A stretch of DNA of 64,000 nucleotides from Symbiodinium natans (GCA_905221605.1 CAJNDS010002779.1:1-64000); one strand, 5' to 3'; counted from the stretch's first letter, positions 22,575-31,626 are shown. Numbers and translations are program-made. The notes: a model not told the origin generated them from the sequence alone.

Positions 22575-23118
22575 ATTTGCTTAGTAACTCTTGATGCTTG
22601 GCAGTTCTCTTATGTGAAGCCATATTCCGTGTAGATACATAACATCCACATTCACATAGCCTTTTCTCTTGTAATTTCATTGTAAGGGTTTCTTTGTGGT
22701 CTTCTCTATACTTCTTATCCACCTCGTGTTTGTGCTCCTTTGTTCTCTCTCTGTATTCCTTTCTTTGTGCCTTGCTATGTTCTATTGTGTCATAATAGTG
22801 TTGCTGTTTGGTTCTACCCATAATTTTCCTATTCACGCATATTGTGTTTCGTATGTGGTAACCCTCTCGCGCTTCAAGTTCTGTTCTATTCTGACATGGA
22901 TACATTTCCAGTAATTCAATTTTACAGTTTTCAATGCCGAATTCGTTAAACAAATGAAAAGCAGTGGTGAGATTTCCATTATTGTGTAAATAATGTTTGT
23001 AAGAGTCTCTGTGTTTCGTCATTCGCTTTGATAGCTCTTCAACTGTCCTACCAATGTAGCATTTCGTATAATTATTATCCCAAATAGCATATATTTTACC
23101 TTTCTGGAAGTCTGGCAT
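22573..23118 (-). CDS. GIY-YIG nuclease with C-terminal zinc finger
   Basis: 181 residues. The N-terminal 95 residues form a GIY-YIG nuclease domain: KIYAI (Y10), CYIGRT (Y21), Arg32 in the following helix, catalytic Glu85 in EAREGYHI and Asn91. The middle is a charged helix. The C-terminus has CECGCY...H...H (C155, C157/C159, H169, H174), a zinc-finger-like module shared with the second GIY-YIG protein and with the 41-kb zinc protein. Such nucleases nick or cut DNA in homing, repair or resolution. Here it lies directly downstream of the integrase on the same strand, so a role in element mobility or genome processing is plausible. Size and motifs are normal; the gene looks intact. Confidence 0.88.
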   Translation of the reverse strand: MPDFQKGKIYAIWDNNYTKCYIGRTVEELSKRMTKHRDSYKHYLHNNGNLTTAFHLFNEFGIENCKIELLEMYPCQNRTELEAREGYHIRNTICVNRKIMGRTKQQHYYDTIEHSKAQRKEYRERTKEHKHEVDKKYREDHKETLTMKLQEKRLCECGCYVSTRNMASHKRTAKHQELLSK

Positions 23119-23153
23119 TACCTGTACTACCGAATATACCTTTAACTACCTTT

Positions 23154-24065
23154 TTAAACCTTTAACAACTCAAAGCGCAAATAGCCTCTGGTCATACCCT
23201 CCACATAATAATATTTTTGACCTAATTTCTCTTCTATTCGTTCAATCGTGTACTTGTTTTGTGACCAGTTGCCTTTGCGTTCTTTTTCGTTGGGCTTTCT
23301 CTTCCTAAATATTCTAACCTCGTCCCCCTTATCCAAGTCAGGATATACTTTATTTTGTTTAGCTTTTTTCGCTAAATTCAATTTGACTGTTAACTCATTT
23401 GAAGGCTTTCTCGCCTCCTTTGGTGTCATTTCCGTAGCAGAATGTTTCATAACATTATTATATGTAAGTAGTATTTCATATATATAATCTATCCACTGAA
23501 TATTTTGTTTTCCCTTTTTCTCATCCGCTTCAACTCTCCTATACAACAAATCTTTAAACGTCCGTATAGCCCTCTCGCTAAAGTTGGGGTGTGCTCTTGT
23601 TATGTGGTGTTGTATGTTTTGCTCCTTGAAATACGTTTGTATAGATTCTTTGCTCAGCGCTCCTTCATCATCGGTATAAACGACCTTCGGCTTCTTACCC
23701 ATTTTGTTTAAAGACTCTATAATACCACTTGCTAAATCTTCCTCTTTTTTGCCTTTTATTGGCACTACCTGCATAAACTTATCAAACACATCAATCGTTA
23801 GCATTCCCACTTTAAATTTTTGGTTCTCCATATCATTAATAAAAAATAAGTCTATTTGATACTCATATGCCGAATGCGGAGCAACAAAGCTGTTCCTGCC
23901 TGTTGGTCTTCGCTTTTGCTCCACATTCTTCCTAAAAAACTCATTTATATCATCAGCTGTGATACTTTTATCCTTCCTTTTTGCTTCTTGTAGTGTGCGC
24001 TGTCGTGAGCCGAAACCGCTCCTATCAAAATACACCTCGCTAATAATATCTTGTTTAGAACTCAT
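23154..24065 (-). CDS. DDE (rve) integrase, polinton/retrovirus type
   Basis: 303 residues from ATG 24065. The catalytic triad is visible: Asp72 in YQIDLFFI, Asp132 in VVYTDDEGAL and Glu164 in NFSERAIRTFK, with the ERAIRTFK helix typical of the family. A basic N-terminal region could hold the zinc/HTH domain in degenerate form. The C-terminus (KGNWSQNKYTIERI...YYVEG) resembles the SH3-like or chromodomain-like beta-barrel of Ginger/Polinton integrases. It joins the element ends to host DNA, giving a 4-6 bp duplication, which agrees with the 5-6 bp TCTTTT duplication seen. The open frame extends to 24077 only without an ATG. The gene appears functional. Confidence 0.95.
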   Translation of the reverse strand: MSSKQDIISEVYFDRSGFGSRQRTLQEAKRKDKSITADDINEFFRKNVEQKRRPTGRNSFVAPHSAYEYQIDLFFINDMENQKFKVGMLTIDVFDKFMQVVPIKGKKEEDLASGIIESLNKMGKKPKVVYTDDEGALSKESIQTYFKEQNIQHHITRAHPNFSERAIRTFKDLLYRRVEADEKKGKQNIQWIDYIYEILLTYNNVMKHSATEMTPKEARKPSNELTVKLNLAKKAKQNKVYPDLDKGDEVRIFRKRKPNEKERKGNWSQNKYTIERIEEKLGQKYYYVEGMTRGYLRFELLKV

Positions 24066-24085
24066 TATAATAAACAAGATATTAT

Positions 24086-24724
24086 TTATTCAGTTTGTGT
24101 TTTCTCAGTTTCTTCTTGTTCTTGTTCTGCTTGTTGCTGTTGCTTCAGCCAGTTTTGGTGTTTTTGCGTGTTTTCGTGTCGTGCTTGTGTGCGTCTTTGA
24201 ACTTGTTTGCCACATCCGCATAAGTATGGTTCGGATAGTTTCTCTTTGACCCTTTCATAATAGACCTTCTTTGTGTTTTTGCATTTCTCCGAATTTAAGG
24301 CTCTGTATTGTTTTGCATAGGCGCATTTTTGTGGAGCAACTGTTAAATAATACTCTCTTTGTCTTTGGTTCTTCCTTTCTCGCGTATCTTCCTTGTACTC
24401 TTCCTTAGTGCGCCCTGCTATGTATTTATTTACACATGAGTTGTTCTTAATGTGAAACCCCTCTCGTCTCTCCAGTTCTTCTTTGGAATTACATGGGTAA
24501 TTCTCCACCAACTCTATTTTACAGTTTTCAATTCCATACTTGTTAAATATCGCATTAGCACTTCTGATACATGTTTCCTTTCCATCTGTTTGATGAAGGT
24601 ATTTATGTTTATGATGTATCATTCTTCTCGTTAAGGGTTCTATTGTTGAGCCGAAGTAGCATTCCTGATAAGCGACGTCTGTTATTTTGTATATTTTACC
24701 TTTTTGATACTTATTTTCACTCAT
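24086..24724 (-). CDS. Second GIY-YIG nuclease with C-terminal zinc finger
   Basis: 212 residues from ATG 24724. An upstream ATG at 24784 would overlap the polymerase gene and add a segment with no counterpart in the first GIY-YIG protein, so I prefer the inner start (MSENKYQKGKIYKI). Motifs: Y12 in KIYKI, CYFGST (Y23), Arg33/34, Glu88 in ERREGFHI. The C-terminus repeats the CGCGKQ...H...HQ module followed by a Gln/Glu-rich tail. It shares clear similarity with the other GIY-YIG protein over the whole length (IENCKIEL, YPC, REG, N(T/N)), so the pair arose by duplication or by two captures. The two genes flank the integrase on the same strand. Confidence 0.88.
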   Translation of the reverse strand: MSENKYQKGKIYKITDVAYQECYFGSTIEPLTRRMIHHKHKYLHQTDGKETCIRSANAIFNKYGIENCKIELVENYPCNSKEELERREGFHIKNNSCVNKYIAGRTKEEYKEDTRERKNQRQREYYLTVAPQKCAYAKQYRALNSEKCKNTKKVYYERVKEKLSEPYLCGCGKQVQRRTQARHENTQKHQNWLKQQQQAEQEQEETEKTQTE

Positions 24725-24767
24725 TAAACTACTAAGTATCTTAACACATCTTTTCTTTAAACAGTTT

Positions 24768-27700
24768 TCAACGCTCTCTCGCATTACAGCCGAAACAGTA
24801 GGCTATACAATTATCTTTAACATGGGACATCTCATTATTTAGTCTCTGGGCTGTTAGATTACTCACCACCTCCCCGCATTTAATATCAAACTCAAACCCA
24901 CAACCACATTTGTTACACCGGCTGTTCATCCTATCAAACAACCACTTCACATCAATATAATCGGCATCATCTACAGTCCTACCTGCCTTCAGGTCTTGTA
25001 TCTTATAGCGCTTAACCTTGTTATCTAAGTATCGCATGAGTGTAGTCTCGTTTAGTTCATTATCATTCTCCACCGATTTGTAGAACATAACCTTATTAAT
25101 ATCGGTAGCCCGTGTGATGCTCGTATACAGCCACTCTCTCGTTATTAAGTGTTGCTTCTGCCACTCGTGTATGGTTATGGATTTATCAACCGAGTTACCT
25201 TGTGACGAATGACAGGTGGCACAGTACGCATATCTAAAATGCTCATCTAATGTAGATATGCTGGTGTTATATAACTGATTGGTTTTTATGTTCTGTAACA
25301 CAACCCCTTCGGCTCCGATGCTCTTAATCTGATACTTAAAGTTGACATTAAAGGTCGCTCCCCCTTCCTTCTTATACTTTCTGCATATCATGTGCTCACC
25401 CACTTCATACTTCAGCTTCTTTCCTAGGTTCTTTCGTATCGTGTTTGATACATATAAGCACCGTTTATTCGTATACGCTATGTTGTGTTCGGATGCCATC
25501 ATATCGTCAGTTGTTTCAAAGTGTTTCTCCACAATCTGCTCAATGGGCAGTTTGTGTTTCCAGATGTCATCATATATATGCTTAAGCTTTATTTTATCAC
25601 TCCTCTTCTTAAGTCGCTTTGATATTTTAAGATAAATCCGGTATTTAAATATTTGGTTAATGCATTCGTTCAGATATGTCTCGTGGTCTCGTGTGTTGGT
25701 TATATCCTTTATTGGTGGCAGTTGTTTCCCGTCTGAGGTGGCTATGATGATTTTATCCTTGGCGTGTTTTTTAACGAACTCCCTTATCTTATTTAGTACA
25801 TACATCCCTCCCATACCCACCTCGTCAAACACTATACAGTTATACTTACTATGGTCAAACGCCTCCATTTTATCCCCCTTCTCCATAGGTATCGCAAAGA
25901 ACTTGTTATTAGTTGTGGCATCGGTTTGGGTGTTTTGTAGCAGTTGGTTCGTTGGACACACAAACAGCACGTTATAACCTAAATTCCTCATATACTCGCC
26001 TATATAACTCTTTCCGGAACCAGCGTATTTAGCCTTTATTATAACAGGATTCTGCTCCACTATTTGCTGACATATGGCCTGAGTATCCCATTCATCCTCT
26101 ACCATTACCCTTTCGTTCTCGTAGGTAGGTATTTCCACCAGCTCGTTGGGTTTCATTTCGTAATCGTCGGTCGGAGATACAAACAGCTTTCCTTTCTCAA
26201 CTCTCCAGCCCCCGATGTCCTTTGAGAAGTTAAGTAGTCCCCGAGCCTTTTTTAAGTCGGCGGTCTTTATCAGAAAGGCATCGGTCTTAACATAATTGAC
26301 CTGAACCCCTGCCTCTACCAACTTGTAGTAATCCTCATACATCCTGAAGTTATGTATCTGTAGAAGCAGTTCCTTAATGTACTTAAATCCGTTTGTTAGA
26401 TTGGCTGTGTCGCTTACAGTTAACGTGTAGTATTTTGCCTCGGTTTCCTTCTCTACTGTTTCAAACCCTTCATCATCATCCTCATCCTCTATCTCCTCGT
26501 AGTGTCCGCTGATTTTGTTAATCCTGCCTCCGTGGATGGTTTGATGATATAGAGCCTCGCTTAATGTATCAAACACAAGGCTTTTCTGTGCCTTGTTCGT
26601 CCCCTTCTCCAGCAGTCCTATGTTTACGTTAGCTATCAGTTTTTTGACTTTGTTGTCTTCCATCTCTGTGTGTGATATAGTGCTATCCCACAGTTTCTCG
26701 GTGATGCTTTTATAACTGACTTTGTGAGTGTGCGAGGGGCACTTATAATACAAAATCTCGCATTTTCCGCGAAAGTGTTTTAGAAACATACCGTACATTA
26801 ACAGATAGGGCTTGTTAAAGAACATCTTAGCCTCCTCCACAGTCCTCACGAGATAAAGAGTCAAATCATTAAAATCCTGTTTGTCATAAGGCTTCCAGAT
26901 ATCAAACTCGCAGAACACGGGCACTTCAACAATCTGGTTATAAGCCCACGTGTAAGCCTTTCTCCTATCAATCTCTACACACTTCTCGCGAAATAGATAA
27001 TAGGATTTTATATCAGTCTCTAGGTCACTATTATAATGAATCTGTGGTATTCTGCCACACGGTGCTATCGTGTGGCATTGCTTAAATATCTCTATATCGG
27101 ATTCATTATAATAGGATTTATGCAGTGGGTTAAACAGCGCCTGATTGAAATCATACATCGCCTTGGACATGTTATTATAAGTCTGCTCGGCTTCTACTGT
27201 TATGCTTCCGTCCATTGAGTCCTTAATCAGGTTCTGTGTCTTTACTTTATACGATATGGTTTTATACTGCTTCTTTGATACTCTCACCTTGAATCTGAAA
27301 TTAAGCTCCGAAACCACCCCGGCGGTAAATTTAATATATGGTTCGTATCCTGCTTGTTTGCTTTGATAGTATAACTCTGCTAGGTTGTTTCTTCTGTATA
27401 TCATCGTATACTCTTCGTGTTCGGTGTGCTTGTTGATGTCGTCTATGCTGTTAATCATCCTGCACTCAACCGGAGCATCTCTCTCGTTTATGTGGTAGTC
27501 GCTTGGTGCCTTAACGTTTATATCATGTTCCCTCTCTACAGCCATCAATCCCCTCAGTTTATGAAGGTCTGTATTTATAGTATAAATATGGTCGTTCTTC
27601 ACTAGAGCATAGAAGGTTTTATAATGACGGTCTCGTTTAGGCGGGTCGTATGAAAAAATTAGGTTCTCCATATAGTCATATATCCGAGCAGTTATGCGAT

Positions 27701-28679
27701 ACTCTCTAAACACCTTGGACATATCCTCTATAGATGCTCCCACGTTTTTGAATTCGTCCTCTGTGGTTCCTATCAGGTTAAGCACTGTTTCTCTGGTCAT
27801 CTGTTGCTTTCTCTTCTCCCCCATGAGGCTGTCCTTATAGAAGTCAGTCAGGGTATTTATCCAGCACTCGTGTTTAACATAGTGCTTAACCCTTATGGCT
27901 TCAGCGAAGGTTTCATATTCGGGGTCCAGTTCTGTTTCTATGAACCTGTGGTATATACCTATGTTATCGGAGTTGCGCAGTTTCCTCTTTTTGGGGTCGT
28001 ATTTGCGAAGCATACGAGACTCTGGCGAGTCGTCGTACCCCTCACCGTTGCCATCTACTACAGTTGCACTGTAGATTTTTATCGCATCTAATCCATACCC
28101 CATAAACGTGCCAAGGAGCCCTAGCATGTCTTTATCCTGTTCTAACACTCTCACTATTTTGTTAAACTTGTCTCTGTCGTCTTTTTTTATAATCCGTTTC
28201 CTAACCTCTTCCTCTATATCCTTGGTTGTCTTTACATTAGCCACCTTGGGCTCTGTAAAGAATGGATATAAGGGGTCGCCCCTACTGTCTCTAAATGATG
28301 CTTTCATTCTGTTCTTTTCGCGCTCATAGCTAAAGAACATAACCTCAAGCGAGTAGGTTCTTTGGGCGGTTCGTTTGCGTTTTTCGGTGTTCTCCTTCTT
28401 ACTGGCTTCCATTCTTTCCCCTAATGGTTTCTTTGACTCGTGTTTCTCCACCAGCTTCTCATAGTTTGCCCTCGCCCGTTCTTTGTCCTTCTTGGTGGTA
28501 GCCGTCACCAGCTCGTTTATCATCTTAGAAGCGGTGCTGACCTGCGCTATCTTACGGTCCTCGTAGAGTTCTATTACATCTCTGACCTTTTGCTTGGTTG
28601 TCGGCGTTAATCTGTTTCTATTTACCCTCAGTGTTCCCTCTAATGCTTGTATGTTTCTTTGGATAGATTTGCGTGTCAT
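24768..28679 (-). CDS. Family B DNA polymerase fused to SF1 helicase and C-terminal zinc/HNH-like module
   Basis: 1303 residues. Residues 1-140 are basic and helical, possibly terminal-protein-like. The region from 350 (LVKNDHIYTINTDLHKLRG) resembles the N-terminal part of viral/polinton family B polymerases. Palm motifs: A at 567-577 (Asp571, VEIDRRKAY), B at 679-690 (Lys680, Asn684, Gly688), C at 796-802 (YVKTDAF, with Asp800, the metal-binding Asp of the usual DTD; the first Asp is Lys). An SF1 helicase follows: Walker A AGSGKS at 886-891, Walker B FDE at 951-953, motif III DGKQLPP at 983-989, motif V HSSQG at 1157-1161, motif VI YTSITRA with Arg1190. The last 53 residues have CNKC, then SHVKDN and CFGCN, an HNH/zinc fold. 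It is expected to replicate the genome, perhaps protein-primed given the inverted repeats. An early promoter-like element precedes it. Confidence 0.9.
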   Translation of the reverse strand: MTRKSIQRNIQALEGTLRVNRNRLTPTTKQKVRDVIELYEDRKIAQVSTASKMINELVTATTKKDKERARANYEKLVEKHESKKPLGERMEASKKENTEKRKRTAQRTYSLEVMFFSYEREKNRMKASFRDSRGDPLYPFFTEPKVANVKTTKDIEEEVRKRIIKKDDRDKFNKIVRVLEQDKDMLGLLGTFMGYGLDAIKIYSATVVDGNGEGYDDSPESRMLRKYDPKKRKLRNSDNIGIYHRFIETELDPEYETFAEAIRVKHYVKHECWINTLTDFYKDSLMGEKRKQQMTRETVLNLIGTTEDEFKNVGASIEDMSKVFREYRITARIYDYMENLIFSYDPPKRDRHYKTFYALVKNDHIYTINTDLHKLRGLMAVEREHDINVKAPSDYHINERDAPVECRMINSIDDINKHTEHEEYTMIYRRNNLAELYYQSKQAGYEPYIKFTAGVVSELNFRFKVRVSKKQYKTISYKVKTQNLIKDSMDGSITVEAEQTYNNMSKAMYDFNQALFNPLHKSYYNESDIEIFKQCHTIAPCGRIPQIHYNSDLETDIKSYYLFREKCVEIDRRKAYTWAYNQIVEVPVFCEFDIWKPYDKQDFNDLTLYLVRTVEEAKMFFNKPYLLMYGMFLKHFRGKCEILYYKCPSHTHKVSYKSITEKLWDSTISHTEMEDNKVKKLIANVNIGLLEKGTNKAQKSLVFDTLSEALYHQTIHGGRINKISGHYEEIEDEDDDEGFETVEKETEAKYYTLTVSDTANLTNGFKYIKELLLQIHNFRMYEDYYKLVEAGVQVNYVKTDAFLIKTADLKKARGLLNFSKDIGGWRVEKGKLFVSPTDDYEMKPNELVEIPTYENERVMVEDEWDTQAICQQIVEQNPVIIKAKYAGSGKSYIGEYMRNLGYNVLFVCPTNQLLQNTQTDATTNNKFFAIPMEKGDKMEAFDHSKYNCIVFDEVGMGGMYVLNKIREFVKKHAKDKIIIATSDGKQLPPIKDITNTRDHETYLNECINQIFKYRIYLKISKRLKKRSDKIKLKHIYDDIWKHKLPIEQIVEKHFETTDDMMASEHNIAYTNKRCLYVSNTIRKNLGKKLKYEVGEHMICRKYKKEGGATFNVNFKYQIKSIGAEGVVLQNIKTNQLYNTSISTLDEHFRYAYCATCHSSQGNSVDKSITIHEWQKQHLITREWLYTSITRATDINKVMFYKSVENDNELNETTLMRYLDNKVKRYKIQDLKAGRTVDDADYIDVKWLFDRMNSRCNKCGCGFEFDIKCGEVVSNLTAQRLNNEMSHVKDNCIAYCFGCNARER

Positions 28680-28711
28680 ACAGTAAACTAGATTATAATT
28701 ATATAGTCGTT

Positions 28712-28743
28712 ATTTCTTTAAATACTTTCTTCCTTGAATGGTT
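28712..28743 (-). promoter_or_regulatory. Conserved 32-bp promoter-like element, copy 2
   Basis: Same 32 bp as the copies at 22061 and 40775. It ends 33 bp before the polymerase-helicase ATG; TCTA also lies 10 bp before the ATG. A partial match (TATTTAAAGGAAT) at about 28789-28801 faces the opposite gene at 28829. Confidence 0.75.
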
Positions 28744-28828
28744 GCTCACACTTTCATTCTATATATTTCTCTTTTCTGTGCTTAAGGTATTTAAAGGAAT
28801 AACCTTATATATACTATTATTAGAAATA

Positions 28829-29104
28829 ATGGTAAAAGTATCCAAATATCACGATATAATAAAGGATTTAAACCCTGATGACTACACAATGGACGAAATC
28901 AATAAAAATCTGGCGATATACAACAGGTTGTATTACTTGAAGATGAAACAACGGGAGGGGTGGTTAGAAAACAAGAGAGAGAAACTCAGAAGGACTTACC
29001 GTCAAAAGGCAATAGCGCAAATGATAAAAGACGACAATATAAATGTTAATGAGCTTTCCAGCCCTTATGAATTGTTGGATGCATTGACAAGAAACCCCAA
29101 ATAA
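28829..29104 (+). CDS. Small basic protein, divergent from the polymerase gene
   Basis: 91 residues from ATG 28829 (MVKVSKYHDIIKDLNPDDY). The longer frame upstream (to 28673) has no ATG and runs through the polymerase promoter, so it is rejected. The protein is rich in Lys, Arg, Asn and Leu and looks helical (LKMKQREGWLENKREKLRRT). No family is recognised. TATTTAAAGGAAT 30-40 bp upstream resembles the core of the early element, so it may be transcribed with the polymerase from a shared divergent region. Confidence 0.7.
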   Translation: MVKVSKYHDIIKDLNPDDYTMDEINKNLAIYNRLYYLKMKQREGWLENKREKLRRTYRQKAIAQMIKDDNINVNELSSPYELLDALTRNPK

Positions 29105-29144
29105 TTAATAATAATATTATTTATTAAAAATATTATTATTAATT
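29103..29144. terminator. Bidirectional hairpin between convergent genes
   Basis: Perfect 16-bp stem (29103-29118 with 29129-29144) and a 10-nt loop. Each arm contains part of a stop codon, one for each convergent gene (29104 plus, 29143 minus). Confidence 0.7.
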
Positions 29145-29436
29145 ATTTCATTTTAATATTCAGATTTGGAAACTTTTTATTTGTATCTCTTACAGAAGCC
29201 TCTATAGTGGGCTTGTTCCAAAGAATATGTTTTGCCCAATATCCGGCTGTCTTGTAATCTTTCCAGTCTTGGTTCGGCTTATGTCTTGCTATATATTTTT
29301 CCTTTCTTTCTTCGTCCTTATGTTTGGTAAAATCACTGTATCCACGGGCACCAAAGGAAACTGTTTTTTTATCATCTATAACAGCATCATATTTCTTTTT
29401 TGCATTCTTTGACTTCTTAATAATAACTTCTGTCAT
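29143..29436 (-). CDS. Small conserved viral protein, DUF5754-like
   Basis: 97 residues, strongly basic. The core (VSFGARGYSDFTKHKDEERK, YIARHK, GYWAKHILWNKPTIEASVRD) resembles a short protein widespread in large algal viruses and polinton-like viruses, which I recall as DUF5754. The function is not known. Basic charge and ubiquity in these viruses suggest a DNA-binding or virion core role, which is inference. The gene is complete and convergent with 28829-29104, sharing the hairpin. Confidence 0.7.
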   Translation of the reverse strand: MTEVIIKKSKNAKKKYDAVIDDKKTVSFGARGYSDFTKHKDEERKEKYIARHKPNQDWKDYKTAGYWAKHILWNKPTIEASVRDTNKKFPNLNIKMK

Positions 29437-29456
29437 ATATCTACTTATACATTTTA

Positions 29457-30263
29457 TTAGGAACTTACAGACTGAACACTTGTTCGCCTTGAACTGGTTC
29501 TGCTTCTTATGTATTCTATGGTTTCCTGGGAGCGCCTTGAACTTATTATACTTTGCGGGGGACTTGGTTCATCAACATATTCAATGGTTCTATCGCTTTG
29601 AGAAGAACTTTGAACTGACACAGGCGGGGAGGAATGAATGTGTTCACTTAAGGCTTCCTCTTCAACTGGCAATAATACACTTCTGTTTGAACTTCTACGT
29701 GAACTTGATGAAGATGATGAAGGGTAATAAGATTTCTTTACATTCATTGGCAAACTATCATCGCTCTCTTCAGTTTGCTGTTTCTCTACAGGCGGTTCAC
29801 TCTCCTCTTCTTGGTCAATTTGTTGCCTTCTGCTTCTCATTTCTTCTCTTTCTTCTTTAAACTCATCCTCTCCGAACATGGCATCGTAAACTCTACGCAT
29901 TACTGATTTTTTCTGTGGCTGTTCTCGTTCTCGTTCAGTCTCCTTTTCTTTCTCAATGCCCTTTATACTTGACACGCTTTCATCTGTTTGAGTCTGTTTT
30001 ACTTCTTCTTCTATTGTTTTCATGCTTTCACTTTCCGATACACTTGATGAAACATTAAAATTATCTGTTTGTGTTCCTTTATCAGGGTTATCATTCATTA
30101 TTATTGCTTTCTTATCATACTTACCCAAATCAAAATCATCAAAATCAACATCGTCTAATAATAAACCTTGTTGTGTTCTTTTCTGCTTCTCTGGTAGTAT
30201 TCTTAATCTGTGTGTTCTCGCTTCCCTTGCAATTTCTTCGTATGTGGGGCGCAATCTTAACAT
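29457..30263 (-). CDS. Low-complexity virion-type protein with N-terminal LRLRPTYEE motif
   Basis: 268 residues. It starts MLRLRPTYEEIAREA; the LRLRPTY(E/D)E motif also begins the next gene upstream (30278-31282). The remainder is disordered: acidic stretches (VDFDDFDLG, EEEVKQTQTDE), Ser/Arg-rich segments (SSSSSSRRSSNRS) and two copies of a TIEY(V/I) motif near the C-terminus. No enzyme domain is visible. It sits between the replication genes and capsid genes on the minus strand. A structural or scaffolding role is likely from context, not from homology. Confidence 0.65.
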   Translation of the reverse strand: MLRLRPTYEEIAREARTHRLRILPEKQKRTQQGLLLDDVDFDDFDLGKYDKKAIIMNDNPDKGTQTDNFNVSSSVSESESMKTIEEEVKQTQTDESVSSIKGIEKEKETEREREQPQKKSVMRRVYDAMFGEDEFKEEREEMRSRRQQIDQEEESEPPVEKQQTEESDDSLPMNVKKSYYPSSSSSSSRRSSNRSVLLPVEEEALSEHIHSSPPVSVQSSSQSDRTIEYVDEPSPPQSIISSRRSQETIEYIRSRTSSRRTSVQSVSS

Positions 30264-30277
30264 TTTATATTAATATA

Positions 30278-31282
30278 TTATACTGGTAAAAATGATTTTG
30301 CTATTGCTGTTGCTCCTGCCTTTGCTAATGTTTCTACTCCTGCTTTTGCTCCCGCTACTGCTATGTCTCTTAAAGGTGTTGATGATGATGCTGGTTGTGA
30401 TGTGGCTAATGTATCTACTCCACTTGATGATGCCGATTGTTCTACCCTCTTGGATTTTACACGTCTTCGCTCTCTTTTAAACAGTTGTTTTTTACGACGT
30501 AATTTAGCGCTGTCAAATTCGGCATTCCATTCGTCTAATTCCTTGTGACCCTCTATGATTGATATTAGGTATTGCTTCTTTTTCTGGTCCGTTGGTATTT
30601 TATTTAATAAATCCACCATTTCGTCTGTTAATAAGTCTCTAACAAACAACTGAAACATTAGCCCTCTATAAGTAACGCTATCATCGTTGAAGACCTTTTC
30701 AGGGTCAAAACCGTGTATATATGCTACTTTTTGTTCTAATGCTGTTACTTCTTCTTCGCTCTCATCATCATTTTCTGTTGGAACATCCATTGAATGAACT
30801 TCAACACCTGCTGGTAATGACTGATGATGAACATCGTCTAAGTCTTCCTTAGCATCTTCTACGTGCCTTCTTTGTTCTGCTAGGTTTTTCACTCTTCTCA
30901 ATGCGTCGTCTAAATTCCGAATGTGGTCTGGATACCCCTCGTCTTCACTTTCATATGCTTCTGCTGGTGTATCGTATCCACTTGTTGTTGCACTTGTTTG
31001 AATTCCTGCTACAGCAGTTGATACGCCATTCATAACACCGTGATGATTCAACTGTGCTCTTCGTAAATCATTCTTGACTTTGTCCTCTTCTTGCTTCTTC
31101 AATCCTAAAAAGTCAATGTTATCAAATTGACTTCCGAACTGATTGTTTCTAAATAATGTTGCTCTCCTATCTATAATTTTATCTAACGGTGGTCTGTTTT
31201 CATCACCTTGGCTTTCAATCATACCTACCATTTCATCATAGGTTGGTCTAAGTCTTAACTCTGCTTTTAATGTTTTAATCAT
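30278..31282 (-). CDS. Putative virion protein with LRLRPTYDE motif and amphipathic C-terminus
   Basis: 334 residues. The N-terminus (MIKTLKAELRLRPTYDEMV) shares LRLRPTY(E/D)E with the neighbouring gene. The middle has charged helical segments (IRNLDDALRRVKNLAEQRR), an ordered-looking part at about 190-255 (FDPEKVFNDDSVTYRGLMFQLF) and a strongly basic stretch (RRKKQLFKRERRRVKSKR). The last 30 residues (AVAGAKAGVETLAKAGATAI, then AKSFLPV) form an Ala-rich amphipathic helix of the type that can insert into membranes. TCTA lies 15 bp upstream of the ATG. No homologue is recognised; minor capsid or membrane-penetration protein is a guess. Confidence 0.65.
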   Translation of the reverse strand: MIKTLKAELRLRPTYDEMVGMIESQGDENRPPLDKIIDRRATLFRNNQFGSQFDNIDFLGLKKQEEDKVKNDLRRAQLNHHGVMNGVSTAVAGIQTSATTSGYDTPAEAYESEDEGYPDHIRNLDDALRRVKNLAEQRRHVEDAKEDLDDVHHQSLPAGVEVHSMDVPTENDDESEEEVTALEQKVAYIHGFDPEKVFNDDSVTYRGLMFQLFVRDLLTDEMVDLLNKIPTDQKKKQYLISIIEGHKELDEWNAEFDSAKLRRKKQLFKRERRRVKSKRVEQSASSSGVDTLATSQPASSSTPLRDIAVAGAKAGVETLAKAGATAIAKSFLPV

Positions 31283-31302
31283 GTTATATTTAAAGTTAGA
31301 TT

Positions 31303-31623
31303 TTAATTTATTTCTGCCATTATATTTTTTAATTCTTGTTGTTTTTTCTTCAGTTCTTCTTTTGTTCTTACTGGCATCATTGGACGCTCTAATTGTCTGT
31401 TAACATCATCAAGTTGACCCTGATAAAGACTCTTCTTCTGATGTTGCACCCAATCATTACGCAAAGCAATATTTTTACCTCTATTTTCTGCTTCTTCAAT
31501 TCTTAATTTCATATCTTCAATTTGCTTCCTCCGACTGGCAACACCAAAGGTATCATCAATGTCATAGTATTGTTGAACCTGTGGCATTCTTTTAAACTCT
31601 GGTTTGCTTTTGAACATACTCAT
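31303..31623 (-). CDS. Small helical protein, unknown
   Basis: 106 residues, predicted helical and charged: RRKQIEDMKLRIEEAENRGK, then a C-terminal coiled coil (TKEELKKKQQELKNIMAEIN). The ATG at 31623 gives MSMFKSKPEF; an ATG two codons later is equally possible. TCTA lies 14 bp upstream, inside a hairpin that separates it from the next gene. No family is recognised. It lies in a run of four minus-strand genes with late-type upstream signals, which suggests a structural role. Confidence 0.65.
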   Translation of the reverse strand: MSMFKSKPEFKRMPQVQQYYDIDDTFGVASRRKQIEDMKLRIEEAENRGKNIALRNDWVQHQKKSLYQGQLDDVNRQLERPMMPVRTKEELKKKQQELKNIMAEIN

Positions 31624-31626
31624 TAT

